This document shows, in pieces, positions 16,757 through 24,280 of a stretch of 64,000 bases of DNA. The notes beneath the pieces were generated by a model. The model was not told the origin of the DNA. It made no database searches and saw only the letters and a list, made by a program, of their open reading frames with translations. Made by a program: the position numbers and the translations under genes. The stretch is from NCBI RefSeq assembly GCF_049943125.1, contig NZ_CP188040.1, forward strand, positions 2,356,001 through 2,420,000, in the 5' to 3' direction. The stretch comes from JAEXZL01 sp049943125 (lineage in GTDB: Bacteria > Bacillota > Clostridia > Clostridiales > Clostridiaceae). Within the stretch, counting starts at the first letter, position 1, and every line of letters starts with the position of its first letter.

Positions 16757-16784
16757 ATTATACCATATGGGGGTATATTTGCAA
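16757..16784 (-). promoter_or_regulatory. Sigma-A promoter of glutaredoxin copy 2
   Basis: On the minus strand: TTGCAA, 16-nt spacer, TATAAT, about 45 bp before the start codon. Confidence 0.7.
16761..16775 (-). promoter_or_regulatory. TACC-N7-GGTA operator within the glutaredoxin copy 2 promoter
   Basis: TACCATATGGGGGTA on the plus strand, the same 15-bp frame as the site at 13614. It fills the spacer and touches the -10, so a bound protein would block RNA polymerase. A CsoR-family repressor is the best guess. Confidence 0.6.
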
Positions 16785-16847
16785 GGGGGTTATAAACTGA
16801 AATATTCCCTTGTATAGTAATTAATAGCTCCTATTTATAGATATGAC

Positions 16848-16876
16848 TTGAAATGTAGGAATAATTGGATTATATT
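16848..16876 (+). promoter_or_regulatory. Putative sigma-A promoter of the DUF4250 gene
   Basis: TTGAAA, 17-nt spacer, TATATT; about 80 bp before the start codon. Confidence 0.55.
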
Positions 16877-16955
16877 TAGTGAGATTAGTAAAAACTAAAG
16901 AAGTAAATTAATCTATGTATAATTGATTAAAAATTTTTATTGAGAGGTAAAGGAA

Positions 16956-17150
16956 ATGGAAGAAAAAAATTATACCTTTGGTGATCCATTTATATTATTA
17001 AGCAGAGTTAATATGAAGCTCCGAGACTATTTTGATTCCCTTGAGGATTTATGTGAGATAGAAAATATCCCTCAGAAGGAGCTGGAGGAAAGGCTACAGG
17101 AAATCGGCTATGGATATCAGAGGGAGGTTAATCAGTTTAAGCCTTTATAA
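16956..17150 (+). CDS. DUF4250 family small protein
   Basis: The 64-residue acidic protein has the pattern of DUF4250: a DPFILLSRVNMKLRDYF start, a DLCE segment and a final helix ending in the conserved GYGYQREVNQF. No catalytic or metal motif is seen and the function is unknown. GAGAGGTAAAGG precedes the ATG. It appears to be a single gene between the redox group and nagRB. Confidence 0.8.
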   Translation: MEEKNYTFGDPFILLSRVNMKLRDYFDSLEDLCEIENIPQKELEERLQEIGYGYQREVNQFKPL

Positions 17151-17214
17151 GTTTGTTATGAAGCGTTTAAAAATATCTTCATTGATAATAAGTAATAATT
17201 ATCTTTAGTGATAT

Positions 17215-17230
17215 AGTGGTCTAGACATCT
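17215..17230 (+). promoter_or_regulatory. NagR-type (GntR/HutC) operator
   Basis: AGTGGTCTAGACATCT contains the perfect palindrome GTCTAGAC and most of the NagR dre consensus TGGTCTAGACCA. It overlaps the -35 of the presumed nagR promoter, so NagR would repress its own operon until GlcNAc-6-P or GlcN-6-P is present. Confidence 0.75.
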
Positions 17231-17250
17231 ATGACAGAAGAGTGTATAAT
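17222..17250 (+). promoter_or_regulatory. Sigma-A promoter of nagR-nagB
   Basis: TAGACA, 17-nt spacer, TATAAT. The start of transcription would be near 17257, right at the ribosome binding site, giving a leader of only about 15 nt. Confidence 0.6.
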
Positions 17251-17271
17251 AATCTTAAGGAGAGATTAACT

Positions 17272-17994
17272 ATGATAGATAAAAACAGTCCTATTCCTAT
17301 TTATTATCAGCTTAAACAAGATTTTTTAGATAATATAAGCAGTGGGAGATGGCAGAGTGGCCACCCTATAAATAGCGAAAGAGAGCTTTCGGAGTATTAT
17401 GGGGTAAGCAGGATGACTATCAGGCAGGCTTTAGGGGAGCTCGTGCAGGAAGGAATACTATATAAGGAAAAGGGTAAAGGTACCTTTGTTTCTGAAAAGA
17501 AGCTGAGGCAAAAGGATATAATGAGTTTTTCAGAAATAATCTCAAAGGCTGGCTTCACTCTTGAAACGAAGGTTTTGGAATTCTCTGCAGTAGACACTCC
17601 TGATAAGCTTAAGGAAATTTTCTCTTATGAGAAGCTATATAAGATTGATAGGCTTCGTATGGTAGATGGAGAGGCTGTAGCAAAGGAGCTTGTATATCTT
17701 CCCGTTAGCTATTTGGCTAATATTCAGGAAGAGGAGCTTAAGGGATCTTTATTTTTCCTTTTAGAGGAAAGAGGACATTCAATAGCTTATTCAGAATCGT
17801 CCATACAGGCTGTTATGATTGATGACGGTCTTAAGGAGCTTTTTAAGGTTGATATGGAGGTTCCACTATTAAAGACCGTAAATATTGTTATGGAAAAAGA
17901 GAGCCATGTGCTTTTTTATGAAGAATCTATATATAGATCAGACAAATATTTGCTGCAAGTAAATATAATGAGGAAAGAGGGAAGAATGAGATGA
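17272..17994 (+). CDS. nagR: GntR/HutC family regulator of amino-sugar use (NagR/YvoA-like)
   Basis: The 240-residue protein has an N-terminal winged helix (IPIYYQLKQ ... SERELSEYYGVSRMTIRQALGELVQEG, about residues 7-62) and a C-terminal UTRA effector domain (about 80-235) as in NagR. NagR binds GlcN-6-P or GlcNAc-6-P. The call rests on the domain type, the neighbouring nagB with a 4-nt overlap, and the NagR-like operator upstream. I chose the ATG at 17272 with AAGGAG upstream; an in-frame GTG at 17242 lies upstream of the predicted transcription start. Confidence 0.87.
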   Translation: MIDKNSPIPIYYQLKQDFLDNISSGRWQSGHPINSERELSEYYGVSRMTIRQALGELVQEGILYKEKGKGTFVSEKKLRQKDIMSFSEIISKAGFTLETKVLEFSAVDTPDKLKEIFSYEKLYKIDRLRMVDGEAVAKELVYLPVSYLANIQEEELKGSLFFLLEERGHSIAYSESSIQAVMIDDGLKELFKVDMEVPLLKTVNIVMEKESHVLFYEESIYRSDKYLLQVNIMRKEGRMR

Positions 17995-18728
17995 AGATAG
18001 TAGTAGTAAAAGATTATGCACAAATGAGTATTAAAGGAGCGGAATTAATAGCAGAGACTGTTAAAAGTAATCCTGAGGCTGTATTAGGACTAGCAACAGG
18101 CAGCACCCCAGAGGGATTATATAGTGAGCTTATAAGAATGCATAAAGAAGAAGGTCTTGATTTTTCAAAGATCACAACAGTAAATCTAGATGAGTATTAT
18201 GGATTAAGTGGAGATCATCCTCAAAGCTATAGATATTTCATGAATGAGAAGCTCTTTAACCATGTTAATATAGATAAAAACAATACTTATGTTCCTAATG
18301 GTGGAGCTGAAGATATCCAGGAGGAATGTAAAAATTATGATAAAAATATAGAGAAGCTTGGAGGAATTGATCTTCAACTTCTAGGTATAGGCGGTAATGG
18401 ACATATTGCCTTTAATGAGCCTGAGGAGGAGCTAAACTTTGGCACTCACCTTACTGATTTAACTAAGGATACCATTGAAGCTAATTCTAGATTTTTTGAC
18501 TCTATAGATGAGGTTCCTAAAAAAGCCGTAACCATGGGAATTGGATCTATTATGAAGGCTAAAAAAATAGTTCTTTTAGCTAGCGGAAAAGGTAAAGCCG
18601 AAGCAATAAAGGAGCTTACCAGCGGCAAAATAACTACTGATTCACCAGCTACAATACTTCAGGTTCACCACGATGTAACCTTATTTGTAGATGAAGATGC
18701 AGCAAGTCTAATTAACATCTCTAAATAA
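17991..18728 (+). CDS. nagB: Glucosamine-6-phosphate deaminase
   Basis: NagB converts GlcN-6-P to fructose-6-P and ammonia, sending amino sugars into glycolysis. The 245-residue protein has LATGSTPEG (35-42), the acid Asp67 in LDEYYG, and the active-site loop with Asn136, His138 and Glu143 in GGNGHIAFNEP, as in the Bacillus enzyme. It overlaps nagR by ATGA, so the two are translationally coupled. NagA, which normally sits beside it, is not in this operon. Confidence 0.96.
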   Translation: MKIVVVKDYAQMSIKGAELIAETVKSNPEAVLGLATGSTPEGLYSELIRMHKEEGLDFSKITTVNLDEYYGLSGDHPQSYRYFMNEKLFNHVNIDKNNTYVPNGGAEDIQEECKNYDKNIEKLGGIDLQLLGIGGNGHIAFNEPEEELNFGTHLTDLTKDTIEANSRFFDSIDEVPKKAVTMGIGSIMKAKKIVLLASGKGKAEAIKELTSGKITTDSPATILQVHHDVTLFVDEDAASLINISK

Positions 18729-18790
18729 GTCTATTAATCTAATGAGATGAATCTAATAATAAATTTATGATATAATAATAGATGCAGCTT

Positions 18791-18827
18791 ATCCTGTTTA
18801 GTATAGATAATCTAAACAGGATTTTTT
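18791..18827 (+). terminator. Intrinsic terminator of nagRB
   Basis: ATCCTGTTTAG / CTAAACAGGAT, 11 bp, followed by T5. It lies between nagB and radA. Confidence 0.88.
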
Positions 18828-18860
18828 GCATAGAAAATAAAAAGCTGGAGTTGATATTAA

Positions 18861-20216
18861 GTGGCAAAAATTAAGAATTTTTATGTATGCCAGAGCTGCG
18901 GCTATGAATCAGCTAAGTGGCTGGGAAGATGTCCTGGATGCAGCTCATGGAACAGCATGGTAGAGGAAATTAAAAATACAAAGCCTGAAAGGGAGGCAAT
19001 AGTATCGAGCTCTTCTAGCCCTAAAAGAATAGGTAATATTGTATCGGGAGAAAAGGAACGCTATGATACTGGAATACAAGAATTAAACAGAGTTCTAGGG
19101 GGAGGACTGGTTAAAGGCTCCTTAACCTTAATTTCTGGTGACCCAGGTATAGGTAAGTCAACCTTGCTGCTGCAGACAGCAAATAATATCGCATTGAAAT
19201 ATGGAAAGGTACTTTATGCTTCTGGGGAGGAATCGGAGGAGCAGATTAAGATAAGGGGAGATAGACTGGGGGCTTCCTCAGATAATTTATATATTGTTTC
19301 AGAAACTAATGTGGGTGTCATTGCAAGATACGTAGAAGAAATGCAGCCTGCCTTTGTAATAATAGATTCTATACAAACTATGTATAAGGATACAGTGGCC
19401 TCGGCTCCAGGAAGTGTTTCTCAGGTAAGAGAATGTTCTAATGAGCTTATGAGAATAGGTAAGAATAACTCCATTCCGCTATTTATCGTGGCGCATGTTA
19501 CCAAGCAGGGAGAGCTAGCAGGGCCTAGAGTATTAGAGCATATGGTAGATACGGTGCTCACCTTTGAAGGGGAAAGAACTGAGGATTTTAGAGTTTTAAG
19601 AACTGTAAAAAATCGTTTTGGAACTACCAGTGAAATTGGAGTATTTGAGATGAATAGTCAGGGACTCAGAGAAGTATATGATCCCTCTGGGCTATTTCTT
19701 CAGGAAACGAATTTCAATCAGGAAGGCTCAATAATTATTGGAATTATGGAAGGAACGAGACCTCTCCTTGTAGAGGTGCAGGCTTTAGTGAGCGATACAA
19801 AAATACCGGTGCCTAGAAGAACTGCCTTAGGAGTTGACTATTCAAGAATAAGCCTAATATTAGCCGTATTAGAGAAAAAGAATAGAGTATATTTTTATAG
19901 CTCTGATGTATATGTAAATGTAGTAGGAGGATTAAATATAGACGGAACTACTGCGGATTTAGGAATTGCATTATCCCTATTCTCCAGCTCTAAAGGGGTT
20001 TGTTCAAAGATTGAAAAAGTAGTGGCCGTAGGTGAAATAGGATTAACTGGTGAAATACGTCCCGTAGCTAATTGCGATAGGATAGTAAATGAAGCAAAAA
20101 AGTTAGGATTTAAAAATATTGTGATACCTTATAGAAATTTGGATAAAATAACTATTGAAGGAATTAATGTAATAGGGGTAAATACTCTTAAAGAGGCAAT
20201 CAATAAGGTGTTTTAA
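18861..20216 (+). CDS. radA: DNA repair protein RadA (Sms)
   Basis: RadA is a RecA-like helicase that promotes branch migration in recombination. The 451-residue protein has an N-terminal zinc finger (C10, C13, C24, C27), a RecA-like ATPase with Walker A GDPGIGKS near 93-100, the RadA signature KNRFG (about 250) and a C-terminal Lon-protease-like domain. The start is GTG with a weak GGAG site. DisA follows 24 bp later, the same pair as in B. subtilis (radA-disA), although ctsR-clpC is separated here by the redox and nag genes. Confidence 0.96.
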   Translation: MAKIKNFYVCQSCGYESAKWLGRCPGCSSWNSMVEEIKNTKPEREAIVSSSSSPKRIGNIVSGEKERYDTGIQELNRVLGGGLVKGSLTLISGDPGIGKSTLLLQTANNIALKYGKVLYASGEESEEQIKIRGDRLGASSDNLYIVSETNVGVIARYVEEMQPAFVIIDSIQTMYKDTVASAPGSVSQVRECSNELMRIGKNNSIPLFIVAHVTKQGELAGPRVLEHMVDTVLTFEGERTEDFRVLRTVKNRFGTTSEIGVFEMNSQGLREVYDPSGLFLQETNFNQEGSIIIGIMEGTRPLLVEVQALVSDTKIPVPRRTALGVDYSRISLILAVLEKKNRVYFYSSDVYVNVVGGLNIDGTTADLGIALSLFSSSKGVCSKIEKVVAVGEIGLTGEIRPVANCDRIVNEAKKLGFKNIVIPYRNLDKITIEGINVIGVNTLKEAINKVF

Positions 20217-20240
20217 CCCTAGAAAACTATGAGGTAAACT

Positions 20241-21305
20241 ATGAGGGAAGAAAACAATACGGAATTAAAAGCCATACTGAAGATTTTAGGACCTGGAACA
20301 TCCTTAAGGGAAGGAATAGAAAATATCTTAAGGGCAAAGACCGGAGGGCTTATAGTAATTGGAGATAATAAGGAAATGCTGGAAACAGTTGATGGAGGCT
20401 TCAGTATAGGAGCCCTTTACTCTCCAGCTAATATTTATGAGCTGGCTAAGATGGATGGAGCCATAATAGTCAGTTCTGATGGAAAGAAAATACTTTATGC
20501 CAATGCTCAGCTAATCCCAAATCAATCTATTCCAACCTTTGAAACAGGCACAAGACATAGAACAGCTCAGAGGATAGCTAAACAAACAGGGAATCTTGTA
20601 ATTGCTATTTCTCAAAGGAGAAATATTATATCAGTATATAAGGGAGAGCTGAAATACGTCCTAAGGGACAGCTCAATAATCTTAGGAAAGGCAAATCAAG
20701 CCATCCAAACTCTAGAGCGATATACAACGGTCTTAGACAGGGCTTTAAGTAATCTTAATCTTTTAGAGCTTCAGGATATGGCTACCTTGTTTGAGGTTAT
20801 AACCTGTATACAGAGAACAGAAATGATCATGAGGATTGTTACAGAAATAGAAGGTTATATAGTGGAGCTTGGTGATGAAGGAAGGCTAATAGAGATGCAG
20901 CTTCATGAACTCATTAAGAATATTGAAGAGGAGGGTATTTTACTTATTAAGGATTATTGTAGGAAAGGATTAAATCATAATGATATCTATAAAAATTTAC
21001 AGCTTATATCCTCTGATGAGCTCATTAATTTAGACTCTATAGCTGGAGCATTAGGCTATGAAGGTGTACCACTTATAGACACCTTAATATCTCCTAGGGG
21101 TTACAGGCTTATTAATAAAATACCAAGGCTACCTACTATGGTGGTTGATAATCTAATCAAGGAATTTGGTTATCTCAAGGGAATTATGGAATCTAATATT
21201 GAAACCTTAGATATGGTGGAGGGAATAGGGGAGGCTCGTGCGAGAGCAATTAAGAACGGTATTAGAAGAATTAAAGAGCAGATATTAGCTGAGCAGCAGA
21301 TGTAG
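20241..21305 (+). CDS. disA: DNA integrity scanning protein DisA (diadenylate cyclase)
   Basis: DisA makes c-di-AMP from two ATP, scans DNA and pauses at branched structures, delaying sporulation. The 354-residue protein has the DAC domain with DGA (72-74) and RHR (105-107), a linker and C-terminal helix-hairpin-helix repeats (MVEGIGEARARAIKNGIRRIKEQ). All catalytic residues are present. It is co-transcribed with radA. The c-di-AMP receptor DarA is encoded at 5302. Confidence 0.96.
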   Translation: MREENNTELKAILKILGPGTSLREGIENILRAKTGGLIVIGDNKEMLETVDGGFSIGALYSPANIYELAKMDGAIIVSSDGKKILYANAQLIPNQSIPTFETGTRHRTAQRIAKQTGNLVIAISQRRNIISVYKGELKYVLRDSSIILGKANQAIQTLERYTTVLDRALSNLNLLELQDMATLFEVITCIQRTEMIMRIVTEIEGYIVELGDEGRLIEMQLHELIKNIEEEGILLIKDYCRKGLNHNDIYKNLQLISSDELINLDSIAGALGYEGVPLIDTLISPRGYRLINKIPRLPTMVVDNLIKEFGYLKGIMESNIETLDMVEGIGEARARAIKNGIRRIKEQILAEQQM

Positions 21306-21318
21306 AGGCATAAAATAA

Positions 21319-21341
21319 ACCCCCAATTAATCCGTGGGGGT
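21319..21341 (-). terminator. Hairpin ending the minus-strand gene at 21374
   Basis: ACCCCC / GGGGGT with an 11-nt loop; on the minus strand it is followed by TTTATTTTA. It may also help end disA. Confidence 0.6.
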
Positions 21342-21373
21342 ATAGTCAGCTCGTAAAAATCCTAGCTAATCTT

Positions 21374-21784
21374 TTAAGTTAAATTAAACTTCCCAAGAGT
21401 ATTGATTTTGTCATACTCTTTTAGAAGAATATCATAGAGATTAAGGTCGAGAACATTGCATAAAGAAGTTAAATAAAAAAGATTATTTCCAATTTCTCTT
21501 TCAATTACTTCTCTGCAATTGTCACAGAGCTCTCCCTTTATATGACTATTAAGGCACTGGCTCAGCTTCTGCAGTGAAGCTTCCTCAGAGTCTGAATCTT
21601 CAGGAAGAGACTGTTTACCTGCTATAAGAGTAATACATCCACAATTCGTTATAGCCTTTGCTACAGCTCTATTGACCTTTGCCTGAGACTCCTGATATTT
21701 AGTTAATATATCTAGAATGCTTCTATGTCTTAGTAGACATTCGTCTACTGAGTTCTGGAAATTGTCAAAAATTATATCCTTCAT
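21374..21784 (-). CDS. Conserved clostridial protein of unknown function, possible degenerate MazG-like helical fold
   Basis: I do not know a function for this 136-residue protein; relatives near disA in clostridia are sometimes given a DUF label. It looks all-helical, with CGC at 48-50, CDNC at 87-90, and a C-terminal segment (EIGNNLFYLTSLCNVLDLNL, about 97-116) that resembles the EExxDxxxYL motif of MazG-type NTP pyrophosphohydrolases. The metal-binding Asp is replaced by Asn, so catalysis may be lost. I chose the ATG at 21784 since AAGGAG ends 8 nt before it; a GTG 9 nt earlier directly follows that site. Confidence 0.65.
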   Translation of the reverse strand: MKDIIFDNFQNSVDECLLRHRSILDILTKYQESQAKVNRAVAKAITNCGCITLIAGKQSLPEDSDSEEASLQKLSQCLNSHIKGELCDNCREVIEREIGNNLFYLTSLCNVLDLNLYDILLKEYDKINTLGKFNLT

Positions 21785-22116
21785 CAGTCTCACTCCTTAT
21801 TAGCACCAATGCTTACTTGTAATTTAATTATAGTTATTTTAAAACAATTTTGTCAATAAAGGCTTTGTGTTTATGGTTTTATGATAAATCATATTCAATG
21901 GTTTGTATAGGGGGATGATTTAGTTAAAGTTTTATTAATAGCTTAATTGATAGAGTAATATGTGCTATAATAGCCATATTAGTAAACTATATAAATTATA
22001 AACAAAATTGAAATTCTTCAAAATAGTAAATTTTAGCTTTGTATTAATATAGTAGTTATATTATACTAAATTATGTGACTTTAAGCTTTGAAAAATTAAA
22101 ATGGAGGTGGTGTACA
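21785..22116. other. Divergent intergenic region
   Basis: AT-rich spacer between the minus-strand gene and the PIN/TRAM gene. Apart from the extended -10 promoter near 21971 I see no RNA gene, repeat or small gene with a ribosome binding site. Confidence 0.6.
21943..21971 (+). promoter_or_regulatory. Extended -10 promoter upstream of the PIN/TRAM gene
   Basis: TTAATT, 17-nt spacer, TATAAT with TGC directly before it (extended -10). The leader would be about 140 nt. Confidence 0.5.
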
Positions 22117-23217
22117 TTGCTGAAAAAAATTCTAAGTCTAGTAATAACAGGATTAGGTGTGACAATAGGGCTTTTTGTAAGTTATAATATCGTTTATGCT
22201 TCATTTGCTCAAGAGATAGACTTTTTTACAAATCCTGTGTATCGTGTACTTTCAATTGCTTTTATATCTATTTTATTCGGAATTATATTTTTCTTTATTT
22301 CACCATGGATTTATAAAGGACTTCATAAAGGTTTTGAACAAACAGCATTTCATTTTCAAAAACTAACAGCAACAGAAATATTTTTTGGAGCTATAGGAGC
22401 AATAATAGCCCTTATTATTTCATATTTTGTTGCTTCACCCCTTACGAATTTTCCGGTAGTAGGTCTTTTTACGTTTATATTAATAAACGTCCTTGCCGCT
22501 GCCTTAGGAGCTGATATAGGTGCTAAGAAAAAGGATGATATAATTGCTGTCCTAGCAAATATGAAAAAAAGCTCTGGCACAAAAGAAAAGAAGGGTAAGA
22601 ATACAGCTAAAGGAGAGGCTAAGGTACTAGATACCTCCGTTATCATTGACGGAAGAATCTTTGATTTATGCCAAACAGGCTTTATTGAAGGAACTTTAGT
22701 AATTCCTAACTTTGTGCTCGATGAGCTAAGGCATATATCCGATTCCTCTGACTCCTTAAAAAGAAATAGAGGGAGAAGAGGGCTTGATATCCTTAATAAA
22801 ATCCAAAAAGAGCTTAGTATTGAGGTTCAGAACTGGGAAGGAGATTTTCCTGAAATAGCAGAGGTAGACAGTAAGCTTTTAAAGCTAGCTCAGCTTCTTG
22901 GAGGTAAGGTTATAACTAATGACTATAATCTTAATAAGGTAGCAGAGTTCCAGGGAGTTTCCGTATTAAATATTAATGAACTAGCTAATGCTATTAAACC
23001 AGTGGTGCTTCCTGGAGAAGAGATGACTATTCAGATTATCAAGGATGGTAAGGAGTCCAATCAGGGAATAGCTTACTTAGATGATGGAACAATGATAGTA
23101 GTTGAGGGTGGCAAAAAGTTCATAGGTGAGGTTATAGAGGTTATTGTAACCTCAGTGCTCCAGACCGCTGCTGGTAGAATGATCTTTGCAAAACAAAAGG
23201 ATACAGTTCAAAGATAA
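22117..23217 (+). CDS. PIN/TRAM domain membrane protein (YacL family)
   Basis: The 366-residue protein has four N-terminal membrane helices (to about residue 130), a PIN nuclease domain starting at VLDTSVIIDGR with further acidic residues (LDELRHISD, ITNDYNLN), and a C-terminal TRAM domain (IQIIKDGKESNQGIAYLDDGTMIVVE). PIN domains are metal-dependent RNases and TRAM binds RNA, so a membrane-tethered RNase is likely; the target is not known. The TTG start at 22117 was chosen because GGAGGTGG lies 7 nt upstream, and the long frame before it lacks a site. The gene lies before ispD as yacL does in Bacillus. Confidence 0.9.
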   Translation: MLKKILSLVITGLGVTIGLFVSYNIVYASFAQEIDFFTNPVYRVLSIAFISILFGIIFFFISPWIYKGLHKGFEQTAFHFQKLTATEIFFGAIGAIIALIISYFVASPLTNFPVVGLFTFILINVLAAALGADIGAKKKDDIIAVLANMKKSSGTKEKKGKNTAKGEAKVLDTSVIIDGRIFDLCQTGFIEGTLVIPNFVLDELRHISDSSDSLKRNRGRRGLDILNKIQKELSIEVQNWEGDFPEIAEVDSKLLKLAQLLGGKVITNDYNLNKVAEFQGVSVLNINELANAIKPVVLPGEEMTIQIIKDGKESNQGIAYLDDGTMIVVEGGKKFIGEVIEVIVTSVLQTAAGRMIFAKQKDTVQR

Positions 23218-23225
23218 AATATAGG

Positions 23226-23927
23226 ATGATGACAGTGAAGAAAAATATAGTAGTAATAGTGGCTGGTGGAAAAGGTACCAGGATGAATAGTGAAATTAGT
23301 AAGCAATTTATGCTTATTAATGGAAAGCCTATCATTACTTATACCATAGCAGCCTTTGATAGACACAGAGAAGTCCATGAGATAATCTTGGTTCTTCCAG
23401 AGAATGAGCTGGAATATTACAGAAATAATATTATGAATAAGTATCCCTTTAAAAAGCTTAAGGCTTTAGTAAAAGGGGGAGGTACCAGGCAGGAATCTGT
23501 GTACAATGGACTTGTAGCAGCAGAGGCCTGTGAAGTAGTACTTATTCACGATGGAGTAAGACCCTTTGTCAGTGAAGGAATAATCACAGAAGGAATTGCT
23601 AAAGCTAAAAGCTATGGAGCAGCTGCTTGTGGGGTGACTCCAAAGGACACTATTAAGATTAAGGCAGAGAATGGTTTTTCTCTAGAAACTCCCGATAGAA
23701 GTAAGCTCTTTGCAGTACAGACTCCTCAATGCTTCTTATTTCCAATAATTAAAGAGGCACATGAAAAAATAAAAGAGGATAATATAGCTGTAACTGATGA
23801 TACTATGGCTGTAGAGGCTATAGGTAAGAAGGTATATCTCTATGAGGGCAGCTATGACAATATTAAAATAACCACAGCTGAAGATATTATAATAGCAGAG
23901 AGTATTTTAAGAGCTGAGTTAAGCTAG
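23226..23927 (+). CDS. ispD: 2-C-methyl-D-erythritol 4-phosphate cytidylyltransferase
   Basis: IspD joins CTP to MEP in the non-mevalonate isoprenoid pathway. The protein has the nucleotide-binding VAGGKGTRMNSEISKQF, the HDGVRPFV motif and the TPQCFLFPIIKEAH stretch that typify the family. Length (233) is usual. The start is uncertain: two ATGs at 23226 and 23229 lack a good site, while the GTG at 23235 has AGGATGA at proper spacing. It follows yacL closely. IspF, often adjacent, is not here; a promoter and T-box for proS come next. Confidence 0.94.
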   Translation: MMTVKKNIVVIVAGGKGTRMNSEISKQFMLINGKPIITYTIAAFDRHREVHEIILVLPENELEYYRNNIMNKYPFKKLKALVKGGGTRQESVYNGLVAAEACEVVLIHDGVRPFVSEGIITEGIAKAKSYGAAACGVTPKDTIKIKAENGFSLETPDRSKLFAVQTPQCFLFPIIKEAHEKIKEDNIAVTDDTMAVEAIGKKVYLYEGSYDNIKITTAEDIIIAESILRAELS

Positions 23928-23945
23928 CTGCTGTAGTAATTTTGG

Positions 23946-23974
23946 TTGACAAGGGATTTAAACGATTATATAAT
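23946..23974 (+). promoter_or_regulatory. Consensus sigma-A promoter of proS
   Basis: TTGACA, 17-nt spacer, TATAAT: a perfect match to consensus. It begins the T-box leader transcript. Confidence 0.9.
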
Positions 23975-23984
23975 GATTTCGATA

Positions 23985-24178
23985 AAATAAAGGCTGTGAA
24001 GAAAGAATAGTAGAAACCACATACAGAGAGAAAATCAATGGTGAGAGATTTTTAAAGGTTTTGAACCCGCTTTTGAGCTGAGGAATCCGGTTTAATACCG
24101 TTAACATTATTAGAGTACAAATTTAGGTGGTACCGCGACGAAAGCTCGCCCTAATACAATAGGGGGGCTTTTTTTTAT
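23985..24178 (+). promoter_or_regulatory. T-box riboswitch controlling proS (proline, CCC specifier)
   Basis: The leader has the T-box core AGGTGGTACCGCG (24125-24137). In stem I, GAAACC pairs with GGTTTT below the apical region, and the specifier loop shows AGTA on the 5' side and GAA-CCC on the 3' side. The codon after GAA is CCC (24066-24068), proline, in agreement with the gene downstream. A terminator hairpin (about 24141-24177) ending in T8 follows the T-box bulge. Uncharged tRNA-Pro should stabilise the antiterminator. Confidence 0.93.
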
Positions 24179-24280
24179 AAGCTTTATCCTATGTTATTGA
24201 GCTTAACTTAGGTATTAAAAGTTTCAAAAATAGCATTAAAAAATTTTTAAAAGTGATAGAACAAACAGGAGGTTATGGCG

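Noticed and set aside
18765..18780. TATAAT-like sequence before the nagB terminator as a radA promoter with attenuation
   Set aside because: No acceptable -35 at the right distance; the hairpin is explained as the nagRB terminator.
24141..24177. Hairpin with T8 as a separate terminator of ispD
   Set aside because: It is the regulated terminator of the proS T-box and follows the proS promoter.
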